Below, one piece after another: positions 22,161 through 34,569 of a DNA stretch of 64,000 nt (position 1 is its first letter; every line of letters begins with the position of its first letter). The notes under the pieces are model-generated. The model saw nothing but the letters and a program-made list of their open reading frames with translations, was not told the origin of the DNA and searched no databases. The position numbers and the translations under genes were made by a program. The stretch is from Isoetes taiwanensis (taxonomy: Eukaryota > Streptophyta > Lycopodiopsida > Isoetales > Isoetaceae): the NCBI GenBank assembly GCA_021234155.1, contig JAJEKV010000002.1:5530405-5594404 (forward strand). The letters run 5' to 3'.

Positions 22161-25051
22161 AATTTGAAGTGGTTGTTGTTTAATTGCCAGCGAGAATAAG
22201 CAATGTGGCTTGGAGGGGCGAGGAAAGTGGGATGCTTCCATGGCATTTTTACATTAAGTGCCTGGAAAAGAACATGTTTGACATGGCTTTCTCACTTTGC
22301 TCATCTTTGTTGCAGTATATAACCATAGCATCTCTCCTACCAGAGTATCTCATATCATAGCATATTTCCTGCCATTATGATCAAGTTTTTTTTTTTTACC
22401 ATGTCTGCATATGAAGTATCATCTATGTATTAGTTCAACAATCAAGATTTGCTAAAGCTGAACAATAAGGCACAAAAAGTTGAATAGTGGGATGCTGCCA
22501 AATCTAATGATATTTCAATTCTTATGTAAGTGGAGATTAGTTAACATAAGGAAATAATCGGGCTAGACTACAGGCTAGAAAAAAACGTGGGAAAGGAAAG
22601 ATCATAAAAACTAAAATATTTTAGAGATTTACTGCTTCCTTGGGAACTTATACAATCTAGCAAAACTTGTTGAGTGCATATTTGATGTTGTCTTCTTGAG
22701 CTTTTTTTTACTTTGGGGAGCTTATTTTCTAAGCTTATTTAGCATACATTCGAACCGAGAAGCAATACTAAAGAAGCAATAGTCATTGTTGCTTGCTGCA
22801 AATATAAATATGAATTTGCGTGCTAAATAGAACTGGTAATGTTTCTTTAGTATTTGGTCATGATCTACGACATATGCATCCTACGACATATACATCCTAA
22901 TAAGATTCTATCACATGGTAGCATAGAACAAACCACATTTTTTAGAGTACCAATTTGAATGTTAAATTATTGATTATCATGCATGATCCCTGTTGCAAAC
23001 CAAGTTTGTAGAGTTAATCATGTGAGTTACTATATAATATAGCCATGCATTTTGTGTGTTGAAATATTAATTACCATAATGATCATTATTGCAAACCAAG
23101 TTTGTGGAGTTATTATTCTATATAGCCATTCATGCATACTTGTTGATCGTTACATGTCATCAATTATCCATGGAGCAATACCATGTAAAGCCAAGTCTTT
23201 GATGTAGGCATAAATGCACGATGCTTGTTTGATCAATTACCTGGAGCAATATCATAGAAAGCTTAATCCTTTTATACAATTTTTTTGTTGAAAGACGACT
23301 ATAACAACGGTCACACATATGCATTTTGACTTACAATTAATCAAAAATATTTTGAGACCAGACGAAGCCATAAATTGGTAATTATTCTTTTTACACCTTA
23401 CTCTTTTCTAGCAACAGATAGGATCCATGTTCTTGTCTAGGCTTCTATCTTTGCTTTCCTGAACAACTTAAGATAAGATAAGATACGCAATAGAATGCAT
23501 AGTTATGCTCTGGCTTGAGGAACAAACAAAAGAATATCTCTTAATACATTTTAAAAAGAGCAACATTTAAAAGAGCAATAAAAGAAAATGTAGGGAAGTT
23601 TATGCAAACATGAAACTGGAACTAACTTAATAGTTAAGATAAAAATAGATGCCTAGTTGATGCCTAGTTGCCACATTTTGCATTTATATGTGTACGACGT
23701 GAAAGTGTTATTACATCGTGGTGCCAGCACAGCCACTGGATAAGGACGCGCTTGTCCCTGCATGAGAATATGAGAAGTACAGCCTTCTCCAGAGTCTCTG
23801 GTGCCTTGCAAGTACGATAACTCTTTCAACAACTAATCAATGCTGCTCACCAGGGTAATTCAAGAATTTCATATTGCTCACTGACACCATTCATTCATGA
23901 ATTTAAAGTCAAAGACAAAGAATTGCTCTCCCATGAACTCCAACTTGATAAAATTGCACTTTTCCTGGTCCTTCTAGATGATACGCCAACATGCATGTTG
24001 CAAGGACAAAAGAACGCAGTGCCAAATAATAATTCTCTTAAGGCTATGAATATATAGATGAGATCAAGGCTGCATTGGATAGTAGAGCCATAGCTGTAAG
24101 GGGCTCTGTATTTCTGGTAACGTGTCTTATTAACCCTGCTCATTTTCATTCTAATCTGCAAATAGAATATGTAATTGATTCCCTGCAGACAATTATTCTA
24201 ATTTTTCCTCAGCATATTTGGCTTGATTCATCCTTATGCAATAGTGCTTTCTATAAATTGCTCCTTTTAGAGGGCTTAATCATCCGAAAGAATTGGTTCT
24301 ATGGGATTTATTGATGAGCTGTCCATGTGTGTCTCATGGACTGAGTTGTTTGAGCACATGCCTGAGCGAGGTGTGGTCTTCATATACTGCTAGGATTGTG
24401 GCATGTAATCCGACTGTAACGTTGGGGCATTGATTCAAAAAGTTGGAAGATCCTCCTCAAGTTGAAATTGATGCAAGCTGAATAAGGTTGCTGCGCATTG
24501 CGCTGAATAACATATGCTGTTACTACTACGTTCTTTATTGTTATCTGTTTAAACAATTTCAGGGCACAAGCCACCTTCAATGGCATTTGTTCAAAAAGCT
24601 GAAGAGCCTTCTAGGTCTAGCACAATCTATAATCTGGAGTTCTAGGAGCTGTTTTCGGCGGTGAAGCAGGCTTGAAGATCTCAAGCCCATGTTTAAGCTT
24701 ATAATGACGGAATCTGTGTACTATGCAACATATTGTGATCGCTTCTTACAGAAGTGTCTAGAGCTCCACACTTGAATGAATTTATATTAAGTCCAGAGTA
24801 AAACAATATAATTATGGAAAGACTTACCTCCTGCCGATAGGGCTTTGTACACTTCCTTAATTGAAGGACGATCCGGGATATGTCAATTGGAACTCGCAAG
24901 CTTTGAGGAACCGCTCTTAAAAAATGAGACCCTGCATGTGAGCGTAAGCCTACACAAAAATTTCCAGATATACGGGCTTCGGAATAGATTAGACATAATT
25001 GCTATCATGTGAGAGAGTCTGCAATTTAAACTGATAAGAATCACCAACTGT
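22161..25051. other. AT-rich spacer with a diverged 97-bp duplication
   Basis: No gene supported. Two diverged tandem units with period about 97 bp (GTTGCAAACCAAGTTTGTRGAG at about 22992 and 23089) span about 22960-23160. Short frames on both strands have no domain signature. Confidence 0.45.
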
Positions 25052-25281
25052 GAAGAATAACCTCTGCAGAATAAACAAAGTGAATATAGATTGACTCCTT
25101 TAAAACAGACTGAATACAGATTGATGGCGGCGTCTCTAGAATTGAAGAAACGAAGGCTCTGCCATTGAAGAATAACCTCTGCAGAACAAACAAACAGATT
25201 GAATACAGATTGTCTCCTTTGAAACAGATTGATACAGATTGATGGCAGCATTTCTAGAAATGAAGAAACGAAGGCATGAAC
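25052..25281. repeat. Tandem duplication, period about 115 bp
   Basis: GAAGAATAACCTCTGCAGAA begins units at 25052 and 25167. Both units then contain CAGATTGATGGC and GAAGAAACGAAGGC. The duplication is imperfect and lies in a region without a recognised gene. Confidence 0.75.
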
Positions 25282-25639
25282 GAATGCGCATATGAGAATG
25301 TGAACCCTAGTGACATATATGTTTATGCAAGATAATTTGCTTTGTCCAATCTGTTTCATATTTCCTCACTATTATTTCCACAAGCCCAATAATTTCCACT
25401 AAAGCTCAATTCTGTTCTCCACTACACACATGTTGCCCAAAAGTCAAGAGACCACCGTTATCAACCTTCACAGTCCTGATTGGCCTTCTTTCTTTCAATT
25501 GAGTAAAAAAAGGGTAGTGCTCATCCAGTTTTTCCATTTCGTCTGTGCAGAGCCATGAAGTTTGAGCAATATCCAAAACCATTTACAGGTAAATAATATC
25601 GCCGACTTAAATTATACTTCAGCCACAATATACAATGAT

Positions 25640-26800
25640 GCATTACCTTTCACTTTGGATCATAACACGTGGACAACTTATTCAGATTATTTCTCTGAAA
25701 CGTTTGGAAACAATTATCAGAAGACACAGAAGCAATTTTGTATAACATCTTCATCTAGTCACATGGCAATCTCAACAAGGTAAAGATACTTGCAAGAAAT
25801 TCTACTTCAAACAAATGCAAGTTCAAAAGACAACAAAGTTTGAGCAGCAAAAATATCTCCATTTGGCCTCTAAGCTTGGCAACCACGTGCTATCCAAGAA
25901 CTTCTGGTTGCTTTCTCTAAGCCACAAGAAAGGTCATTCATTACAGTCTACTTCGGACCATGAGATGCTTTAAAAACCCTGATGTATGTAGTTATCAGAC
26001 GGGGACAATTTATTCAGATTATTTTCCCACAATGTGTGAAAACAATCGAGTATCAGAAGACATGAAAACAATTTTGTATAAAATCTTCATCAACTACAAA
26101 GTGCTCCAGGTTAGTAAAGTTCAGTCACATGGCAATCTCAGGAAGCTAAAGATGGCTGCAAGAAATTCAACTTCAAATAAATGCAATTCAAAAGACAACA
26201 CAGTCAACAAATTTTTGCAGTATGAAGATCTCCATTTGGCCTCTAATCTTGGCAATCACATGCTATCATTGTGAATGATCTTATATTGTACCCCTATTAA
26301 CAACTTTATTTCTAACTGTGTTAATATGCACCTCTAATTGCCTTCCCTAAGCCACAGGAAAGATCAATTATCATTGCCTTTAACTTCCACATAAGATCGA
26401 ATAAATGATGCATTGAAAATTAATGCACTGTATGAATCTTTACCTGGTTGGCATACCATGCTGAAGCAATCACTGTCTTTGTTTAAGATCTTGTCATATC
26501 AACTGGGTACATGGAGGGGTACATGGAGAACACCAAGCGCATAGTCTGCAGAAGGCCTTAATGCACCCTGCTTTTCCATATTTACATAGTCATCTGATGA
26601 TGTCCATCTTTATGTGCCAAATGCAAATGAGGACCCCGTCTGCTCGTCGCCTTGAAGAGGGCACATTCAAGCACAATCAGAATGCCTTAGTGCACCCTGC
26701 TTTTCCATGTTAATATAGTCATCTAATGTTGTCCATTTTTATGTGCCAAATGAGAACTCCATCTGTTAGTCACCTTCACAATCAAAATTCACTATAAGAG
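25640..26800. repeat. Diverged tandem segmental duplications
   Basis: About 300 bp recurs: TTATTCAGATTATTT at 25678 and 26009, then GTCACATGGCAATCTCA at about 25755 and 26125, then ATCTCCATTTGGCCTCTAA at about 25855 and 26228. Farther right, CACCCTGCTTTTCCAT occurs at about 26565 and 26694, followed each time by TATAGTCATCT-like sequence. These are two independent old tandem duplications in non-coding sequence. Confidence 0.65.
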
Positions 26801-28189
26801 AAACTGAAGTTGAAGTGCCGCGCACATCTAACGCTGAAGTGCAAAACTAATGCTGCAAAACTAAGATCTGACGCACAAAACTAAGTTCTGGTGCACATCT
26901 GATGTTCAAAGATAAACACTGTTCATGCAGCCATAGCCAAAGCTCCATGGCGAAAAGTATTTGAAAAGCTCTATAGCGTTGGGGGAGACAGAGATCCTAT
27001 GAGCGGACTAATCCAGAGATTGTCATCTTCATGTATGCAGATACTGGAGAGCCTCTGTGTAGCCATTTACAAACCTTGGAAAAATCAGTCATTTTTGCTG
27101 AGGAAGAGAACCTGATGCTGAAATATATAGCGGTAGCTCCATGTTCATGGCCATGCAAATGAAACAAATTGCAATAACTCCAATGGCCTAAAATCCGAAT
27201 CAAGCTCTAGAACATGGCTCAGATGTGAGAAAAGCCCACAATTTCAACCACGGAAGATCTTAGGGATATCACGAACTGCCGTTGAGGAAGACTTTTGCAA
27301 GAGTATGGCTTCAAAGACGCCCTGGAAGCCTGCAAACAAATAAACAAAGAGAGTTACATCCCGTCAAACGAAAAATAAAAAACACTCTATTGAAGGCGAT
27401 CATCTAGAATCTACCATCAATGATTTTGGATGAGCATCTCTGCAGTTCGTCCCGACGCCATTACCAGACCATAATGCCTAAATAAGAAGAATAAAATCTT
27501 CATCCATAACTGCATGTGCTCAGCAACTGTGGCAAGCATGCAGCTAGAATAAGAAATCTTTGGGACAGATAGCCCAAGCCACTAAATCCCAAAGCCCCAA
27601 AACCATAACAAATTAATTTTCTGAAATTTTTGGATTATCGGAATTTTTTTCTGGCATCCAAACACCTTAAAATCTTTGGAAATCATTAAAACAAAATTCC
27701 AAAAATATTTTCCACCATACCGGAAAATCCCAAATTAACAAGATTGATTGATACAAGAGACTATGGATGAGTTAGATGTACAATAATAATTATCAATTGA
27801 ATTGGATAATGCGTTCTTATTGTGAATTAAACAAAGAAAGCCACAGAACTGCAATAGAACTGCCATTCCTTTGAAGGGATGTTGCTATTTTGAGATTATA
27901 CCTTTATGCTCAATTTCTTGTTGCTTCTTTTCCATCAGTATTCTCTTAATCTGGATTTTTTTTCTTTTTCTATTGTGTCCTTCATTGATGGAGCGGTCAA
28001 TATTGGCCAAAAATGTGCCTTTTTTATGCCCCGAGGTAGCAATAATTGGATATAAACCTTCATTACTGGTTATTTATGATTTCTATGTATTGTTCCTCTA
28101 TTTCTTGGTGTGGCATTGTCCAGCTCACTGAATATTATTTTTTCCATTTGGTTCGGTGTTTATGTGGGATGAAATGCCTTCTTTTTATC
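26801..28189. other. Spacer before the L1 remnant
   Basis: No recognised gene. A T-rich plus frame at 27871-28131 is of unknown nature. The rightmost part may belong to the 3' region of the L1-type LINE that continues at 28190 on the minus strand. Confidence 0.4.
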
Positions 28190-28543
28190 TAACGCCTATG
28201 CACTTGGGTAGGATGCCATGAGAACAAATTGGCAATCCAGTGTACTGTTAATAATGCTTGAAGCCAGGGCCATGCTGGTTTAACTTCTGGACAAGAGGCA
28301 ATGCTCAAGTCTTTTGACATCTGAAAGGCGAAGCCAGCATACTGCAGAGTTGCAAGGATCATAGTGATGCCGCAAGGCATTTACGCACAAACTCCCATGT
28401 AAGAATTTCCACCAAAGTACAGAAACTTTAGGATGGAGCAGCTTATCCCAAAGCCAATGCCATGTATGAGTTCTCTGGGTTCTGGGATCTGCAATTGCCA
28501 TCCATTTGGCAATGGGAGAGGATGTGGAGCTAAGAAAAGATGG
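28190..28543 (-). mobile_element. L1-type LINE remnant, zf-RVT domain
   Basis: The minus frame contains THTWHWLWDKLLHPK, VLWWKFLHGSL and then CWLRLSD ... LEHCLLS. This is the order of the reverse-transcriptase zinc-binding domain (zf-RVT) of plant L1 elements: W-x-x-LW...PK...F-x-W ... C-x-x-C ... E-x-x-HxLxxC. The right boundary is the chromovirus insertion point. The LINE continues beyond it at 41867. Frame breaks are present. Confidence 0.7.
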
Positions 28544-28548
28544 TATAT
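28544..28548. repeat. Target-site duplication TATAT, left
   Basis: TATAT directly precedes the left LTR and is repeated at 41862-41866, directly after the right LTR. Confidence 0.85.
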
Positions 28549-30154
28549 TGTGACGTCCCCTCACTCCTTTATACATGCCCCAAGATCGCATCAAGGAGGA
28601 GCATTCCCCGGCAAATACCGGCCTGGGGGCCATCCACCTGACTCCATTCCCATGGGGGCAGAGCCAGCAAGGGAAGAGTGGATGTGTCATTCATCCGTCT
28701 TCCATCGGATCGACCTATCTGCGGAAGCGTAACAAACAAACGTGAGCACAACTAACAATATACAACATAATCACCATAACAATAGCAACATCACAGAGTC
28801 AGCAATACCTTCATAACAATAATACAAAGGGAAGGTCCTACCTGTGCTCACTCAAGGGGATGACTGGATACCTAGGCCTCCGTTGAGTTGCAAGGTAAAA
28901 TGTAATTCATGGCGTATGGATTTGGCTGGCATAGAACATGGCTTAGGTAGTCCACTCCATCCGCCCTTTCCCATGCACACTTTGGGTGGAGTAGGTCAAA
29001 AGTGTTGGGACTTGGCCAGAGTCTCGCCGGGTGAATAGCCGAGGGGCTACCTACCGCTGGGTTGCATCTCCCCAACCAGATGAGGCAGGAAGAGAGCTGC
29101 CTCTCCTCCGTGAGGTATCCATGCTCATCGCAGCGGCTAGAGGGACACGCCCTTATTCGACTTGAACTCACCGGAAGGTCATATCCACCACCCCACGAAA
29201 GTGTCCGAGCTCATGCCTTGCCCCACACGCTAGCTGGCAAGCCATTAAGCCTAGCCTAGACAAAAGACCCCGATAGGCTTTACTACCGTGAGGGGTCGGC
29301 CTCATGATGAGACAAGTTCCTCCTTATCAACCGGCCTTGCCCCTTCACCCACAGCCAGGTGGGCTCCTGTGCACGGGCCGCATTTATGTGGGAACTAAGG
29401 TGCTATGCTAGGAGCATCTTCTACACAGCCTTTAGGTCTCTACCCCCCTTCCCACAACAAGGAGATCACAGAGTAGAATACATACAATATCACAGAACAG
29501 AGATAGAGAATCATATCAATCTACCTACTTAACATCCAATGTTAGGTTCATTCGTTAGAGTCTCAGATCTAGGGATCTACAAGGCTTCCAGAGATGATCT
29601 AACATACTAAACCGGCATATTGCCATGCCTAAAGACGGTTTTGCACAACAGAACAACTAGATACCTGCTCCTTGGCTTGCTCCCCGATCCTGGAAAGCGC
29701 CCATGCTCCCCGATCTTGTCAAGACATTTGCTACTCAAAGAACTTTTGTGTAAACTGACTTTTTGAACCTGGCAATGCGATTCGAAGCCTACCTTGGTAG
29801 AATTGGCCCGGAAAGCCCTAATTAGTAAAGAGGAAAGAAAGCTCTAGAAAACCCTAATTGGCAAAGTGAAAGGAGAGCTAGGGTCTAGGGTTTTAGCCCT
29901 TATATAGACCCTATCTAGGTTAGGGCATCCACATGGGCAAATGGCTTTAAGCCATTTGGAAATGGATGAACAAGGAACCTTTTGTTGTGTATGTTTAATT
30001 ACATACCCAACATCCAAGGTTGCCCCCTAGGTGCAACCTTTAGCTCCTAGGTGCAACGTTGTCCTATTTCTCAAGTACATGTCACTTGTGACATGTACGC
30101 GTGAGACGGCAAAGATAATATACGATTAGGGCATATATTATGCCGAACGCCACA
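28549..30154 (-). repeat. 3' LTR of the chromovirus (left)
   Basis: About 1606 bp, starting TGTGACGTCCCC and ending AACGCCACA on the plus strand. It matches 40279-41861 along its whole length, with many small indels and substitutions. It is followed directly by the polypurine tract. Confidence 0.93.
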
Positions 30155-30167
30155 TTCTCCCCACCTT
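30155..30167 (-). promoter_or_regulatory. Polypurine tract
   Basis: Minus-strand AAGGTGGGGAGAA lies directly upstream of the 3' LTR. It primes plus-strand DNA synthesis in LTR retrotransposons. The preceding GACGACATCAAGTCAAGG is typical of plant gypsy 3' ends. Confidence 0.88.
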
Positions 30168-31090
30168 GACTTGATGTCGTCCTCAACATTACGCTGCCTC
30201 CCCACCTTGGGTACCAGATATCACGCAATTACAACACTTACATATCCATATTATATTAATCACCTCGTAATATTTATAGTTTATCAGAATTGTACTATGG
30301 TGAGAGGCTCTTCCGGCCCTCTACTTCATAATCGACTATAAACAAAATTAACATCAATTATAGCTTTAAGGTTTTAACTAAAACTTCGCCGCCTCCTCAC
30401 ACAACACATTATGGCAAAACTATGCGTTGAGTTCTTTTGTAGCGCTACCCTCCCCGCTTCGGTCCATCTAGTTGCCTCATAGGATGTAACGCCACGTTAG
30501 TATATATTTAATTATTATTATAAGGGTTGGTTGTAAGGGAACCACCCATTAATTACAATTATATGGATGCAAGGCATATCTCTTAAGATAGGAAGATTAT
30601 GTTTCTCCCATCCCGTCGAAAAGATAGCCTTATATGCCTATATGCGCCATGCCTACACCTCTAGTTGCCCGGCGTGGAGGATATCCTTCCCGTGATATGG
30701 GGCGTGAAGGATAGATTCCTCCTATCAAAGCATATATGGGGCTAAAGGTGCTTTTCCTATCAATGCATCTCTCAATGACCTCCTTCGAGGTCGCTCATCG
30801 CGGGGGTAAGTAGACTTCTAATCTACCTTCCACTCAAACAAGCGAAAACGGTCATGCCTACATTGACATTACACCGCCCTAGAGAGCAACCGTGAGTGGT
30901 CTCATCATCGCAGAATAACGATGCAACCCATGCCTAGCATAGGCTGCATCGCGTGATTAGCCTTAGCTACACATGCTTAACTCTAAACCCAAATCGACAT
31001 GCCCGAGCGATTTCTTGGTTGTTGATGTCGACTACTTCCGGACGAAATGACCCTTTGCTTTGCTCCATAAAGTCGGGTATCGTTTCTTAA
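30168..31090 (-). other. 3' untranslated region of the chromovirus
   Basis: Between the chromodomain and the polypurine tract, about 0.9 kb lacks any frame with recognisable similarity. It is the 3' non-coding part of the element. Confidence 0.6.
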
Positions 31091-31265
31091 GATCGACTCA
31101 AGTACCCACGCATGCCTTCCATCGGTAAGTGCTTCCACTTCACAAGGTATTGGAGGAATTTTGACCTTCTTGTCTTCTTATAAGATCTATTAAGAAGGAC
31201 TTAGGAACGATTTCAATATGCTCGGCCCGGCCATCTCTAAAAACTCGTTTGTCTCCAATATTTCC
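31091..31265 (-). pseudogene. Chromodomain remnant at the integrase C-terminus
   Basis: Minus-strand reading near 31103-31150 gives LVKWKHLPMEGMRGY, matching the chromodomain core (YLVKWKxLPxExxxW), with a small deletion where EATW would be. Upstream residues IVPKSFL fit the start of the fold. The domain targets chromovirus integration to marked chromatin (family knowledge). Its presence classifies the element as a chromovirus. Confidence 0.72.
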
Positions 31266-31379
31266 TCGGGTTTGGGGTGTGCCTCTTTTAGCAAACTTAC
31301 GCGGAAAACCTTATGTATCTTGAGATGTGCCGGCAAGTCCAACTTGTAGGATTGGTTCTCTCTTCTCTATTATTCAAGG

Positions 31380-32510
31380 GTCCAGCCCATCTTGGAGCAA
31401 GCTTCTTGCAATTGCCGACGCGGAGCTTGGCCTGCTTGACTTTGATCTTCAACCACACTTTGTCTCCCACTTCAAATTCTCTTTACCGTCCTATGCTTGT
31501 CTACGATGGCACACGCTCGCTTCTTTGCCGCAAGGAGATATCCTCTCACTTCCTTCACCAAGTCTTGCATTTCCAAAGCATCTGGCGGGAGACTTCCACC
31601 TTGGACCACGTGGTTGTGCCAAGTATCCGGGGGTAAGACACCGATACCGTAATTAATCATAAAAGGACTCATCCGGGATGACTCGCTGGTTTGTTGTAGG
31701 CAAACTCTACTAGGTAGATGAAATCATCCCACTTGGATTGCTTGTTCCATACATAGCTTCTTAACATATCTTCGATGATCCTGTTTGTCCTCTCCGCCCC
31801 CACCATCCGTTTGGGGATGATATGCCGTGCTCATCGAAAAGCTTCGCCCTGGATGGTGGTGAATAGGTCCCGCCAAAAGGCACTCATAAACTTGAGTCTC
31901 TATCCGGAGATTATCTCCCTTGGCATGCCATGGAGCCTAAAAATCTCCTTTTTAACAAATAGGTTGGTCAGGTCTAATGTCAGATTTCGTTGTCGCAAGA
32001 CGGCACAAAGTGTGCCATCTTTGACAACTTATCTACTACCACCATCAAGGCATCTTTGCCCCTTTTTGCCGTTCTTGGGAGTCCCTGTAATAAAATCCAT
32101 ACTTATCACCTCCCACTTAGCATTTGGCACGGGCAATGGTTCCAAGGCACGGGATCCGAGCTGTTCCGCCTTTGTCTGGCGGCATATCCGCACTCTCTAA
32201 TATATCTTGCTATTTCCTTCTTCATGCCGGGCCAATAATAATCGCTTTAATCTTGAAATATGTCTTCATGAACCCGCATGCCTCGCTATGGGACTATTGT
32301 GTGTATCATTCAAAATAAGCTTTCTAACTGGCGAAGATTTTGGTACACACAATTTGTTTTATAATATAGCAAGTTCCCTTCCTTCTTATAGTGCTCGAAC
32401 ATCTCCCTTTCCTTGTCGGCCCCGGCCTCTTTGGAAAGGCTCGCCCAAACTTCCTTGAAGTCGAGGTCCGCTCGGCAATGCTTCCTCAATCTTCTTGCCA
32501 AACTCACTTA
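31380..32510 (-). pseudogene. Integrase, degenerate
   Basis: The minus frame at 32310-32507 is the segment before the integrase core. Around 31640-31960, pieces with EIISG, RTNRIIEDMLRSYVWNKQ and WDDFIYLVEFAYN match the catalytic-core C-terminal half. 31472-31672 starts SPFMINYG, and about 31400-31470 gives EFEVGDKVWLKIK, then LAPRWAGP, the integrase C-terminal GPF/GPY-type module. Several frameshifts separate them. Integrase inserts the element's DNA into the genome. Confidence 0.8.
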
Positions 32511-32639
32511 CAAGTGTTGATATGGCGTTACAATGAATTGGTTGCCAAGGGCTTCACGGAAAGGGCTTCGGCAACCACATTGAGCTTCCCCGGCTTATAA
32601 CTTATCTCAAAGTCATATTCTTCCAAGAATTCCATCCAT

Positions 32640-32930
32640 CTCCTTTGCCTCAAATTAAGGAGCGGCTGCGTAAATATATATTGAGGCTTTGATGATCTGT
32701 ATCTAACCGAATTTTCTTCCCAATAAATAATGCCTCCAAATTCTTAAAGCCCTTACTATAGCCGGGGAGCTCGATCATGCGTTGGGTAGCCGCTGCTGGG
32801 CCGTTCAACTTCTTGGAATCATAGGCTACTACTTTTTCCTCGCATGAGGATTGCTTTGTTGCTATCCCGCTAGCATCTGTTGCTACAAGCTTATCTTTGG
32901 TCGGATCCGGCAAGACCAATACCGGGCGCC
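32640..32930 (-). pseudogene. RNase H domain, degenerate
   Basis: The minus frame at 32650-32919 reads LPDPTKDKLVATDASG (the catalytic D of TDAS), then KVVAYDSKKL, then RLDTDHQSL, the standard RNase H landmarks of Ty3/gypsy. The middle part, where a YPTHEKE-like helix should be, is garbled (RMIELPGYSKG), consistent with small insertions and deletions. The domain would remove the RNA template during reverse transcription. Confidence 0.88.
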
Positions 32931-32989
32931 GGCCGTCAAAGCTTCCTTTAGCGTCTCAAATGCTTTTACGGGCCTTGTTTTGCCAATGG

Positions 32990-33720
32990 GCTGCCCAATC
33001 TTTTATCCTCCCACCTTTTGTGAGATCCGTTACGGCGCCGCTACCTTGGCAAAATTCTTGACAAATCTTCTATAATAGCACGCTAGCCCTAGGAAGCTCC
33101 TCGACTTCATCGTATTCTTTGGTGCCGCCAGCCCGATCCGCGGCTTCTATCTTTGCGGGGTATGTGGAAATGCCTTCTGGCGTGATCCGTGCCCCAAGTA
33201 CTCCGCTCAAGGCGGCGCGAAGTGCCCCCGATAACCAGAAAGAGTTGATGCCTTCTTAACTTTTCAAGCACCTTCCTCAAATGTTGGGCGTGCTCCTCCT
33301 GGACTTCTTTGTACACCAAGATATCGTCGAAGAAGACTATGATGAAGGAATCCGTAAATTCGCCGAAGACGCCGTTCATTAATCTCATGAATGTTGCTGG
33401 TGCATTAGACAATCCAAAGGGCATAATCGCGGAACTCATAGTGCCCATATCTTGTCCTCAACATTTTGTCTTTATGAATGTCTTCCTCCTTGATCCTAAT
33501 CGGTGATATCCCCGATCCAGAGATCTATTTTGGAGAAGATCTTTTGCTCCCCACAGGAATCGATCCATTAAGTCATCGACCTAGGCAAGGCATACTTATT
33601 TTGATGGTGTGCTTATTTAACTGGCGGTAATCAATGCACATCCTAAGGCTGCCATCCTTCTTCTTCACAAAGAGAATAGGGCTCCTAAGCGGGAGACACT
33701 AGGTCTTATGAACCCTAGGT
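32990..33720 (-). pseudogene. Reverse transcriptase, degenerate
   Basis: Minus-strand landmarks in order: [13 protein letters not shown] near 33620-33650 (the expected [10 protein letters not shown]), IRIKEEDIHK near 33475-33500, MPFGLSNAPATFMRLMN (about 33375-33425) and the catalytic FFDDILVY with FFDD at 33323-33334. Downstream LGLA/YYRRF-type sequence is visible near 33070-33110 only in broken frames. The frame changes at least four times across about 700 bp, so no active enzyme can be made from this copy as assembled. Confidence 0.92.
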
Positions 33721-34311
33721 CTAGCAATTCTTGCAACCGCTTCTTTAGCTCTCAACTCCCTCGGTTGACATCCTATAAGGTGCCTTGCTTGTAGGCTTTC
33801 GGTCCCGTGTTCAAGTGCTATTTCACACTCGACTCCTCTATAGGGCTAAGTCGCTTAATCTCATCCGGGGGAACAAGTCGTGAAATTCCTCGATCAACTT
33901 TGCTATTGGCACGGGAAGCTTGCTAGATTCTTTGATCTCTTTATTTCTCTCCGGCCTCGATCTTGGAGCTCAAGCTTAAGGAGAGATAGGCCACCTGGCG
34001 CTTTCTTATGCACTTAAGCAATTTTTTCGCTACTCATGCATTGCATGATTGGGGTTACTTTTACCCGTGGATTTCGATGACTTTGCCCTCCGGCGTTGTT
34101 TAAGGTCACCTTACGCTTTCCCACAATCGATGATTGCTCCTGCGCCGGGTCCAAGATATTCCATTCCAATAATGAGATCGGACTTGCCTATATTCATGAC
34201 TTCCGCCTCCCAACGCAACATTAACACCGGCAAGTCTACATTGAAGTTTATTCTCTTCCCCACAGATGCCTAATTGCTCCATTGGCTAACACCACGGCCC
34301 TGGCTTGGACT

Positions 34312-34460
34312 TTAACGCTTCAACTTCAACATGCTTTTTACCATCCTAGGGGATGCAAAATTATGACCGCCTTCCGAGTCTATCAATACTATAAAGGATT
34401 TCTCTTGGGCTTTTTTCGTCGTTGAGATCACTTTTATAATTGACTTTTCGCATTCCTCAG
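34312..34460 (-). pseudogene. Aspartic protease, degenerate
   Basis: Minus frame with SFIVLIDSEGGHNFASPRMV, corresponding to the Ty3/gypsy protease active site (VLIDSGASHNFIS). The catalytic Asp is present, but the Gly-Ala is altered to Glu-Gly. Protease cuts the gag-pol precursor. It lies just after the gag zinc-knuckle region. Confidence 0.8.
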
Positions 34461-34569
34461 TATCAATAGTTGCAAAAGATGTGACACTCACCATGGATGT
34501 AATCCCGCTTCGCCTGTAGATGTGCGTCCGATGGTGTCTCCCATCCCACCACCGCCAATGCCGCAGATT

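Noticed and set aside
24883-25359. 158-codon minus frame as a gene
   Set aside because: It runs through the 115-bp tandem duplication, has no recognised domain and is rich in Cys/Phe/Leu as expected from chance in this composition.
22108-25500. Helitron starting near TCCTATTAG at 22111
   Set aside because: A TC start and a GC hairpin are suggestive, but I could not find a matching 3' end with a terminal hairpin and CTRR, and the hairpin is at the wrong end.
31313-31656. Plus-strand frames across the integrase region
   Set aside because: Shadows of the minus-strand integrase, where the recognised motifs are.
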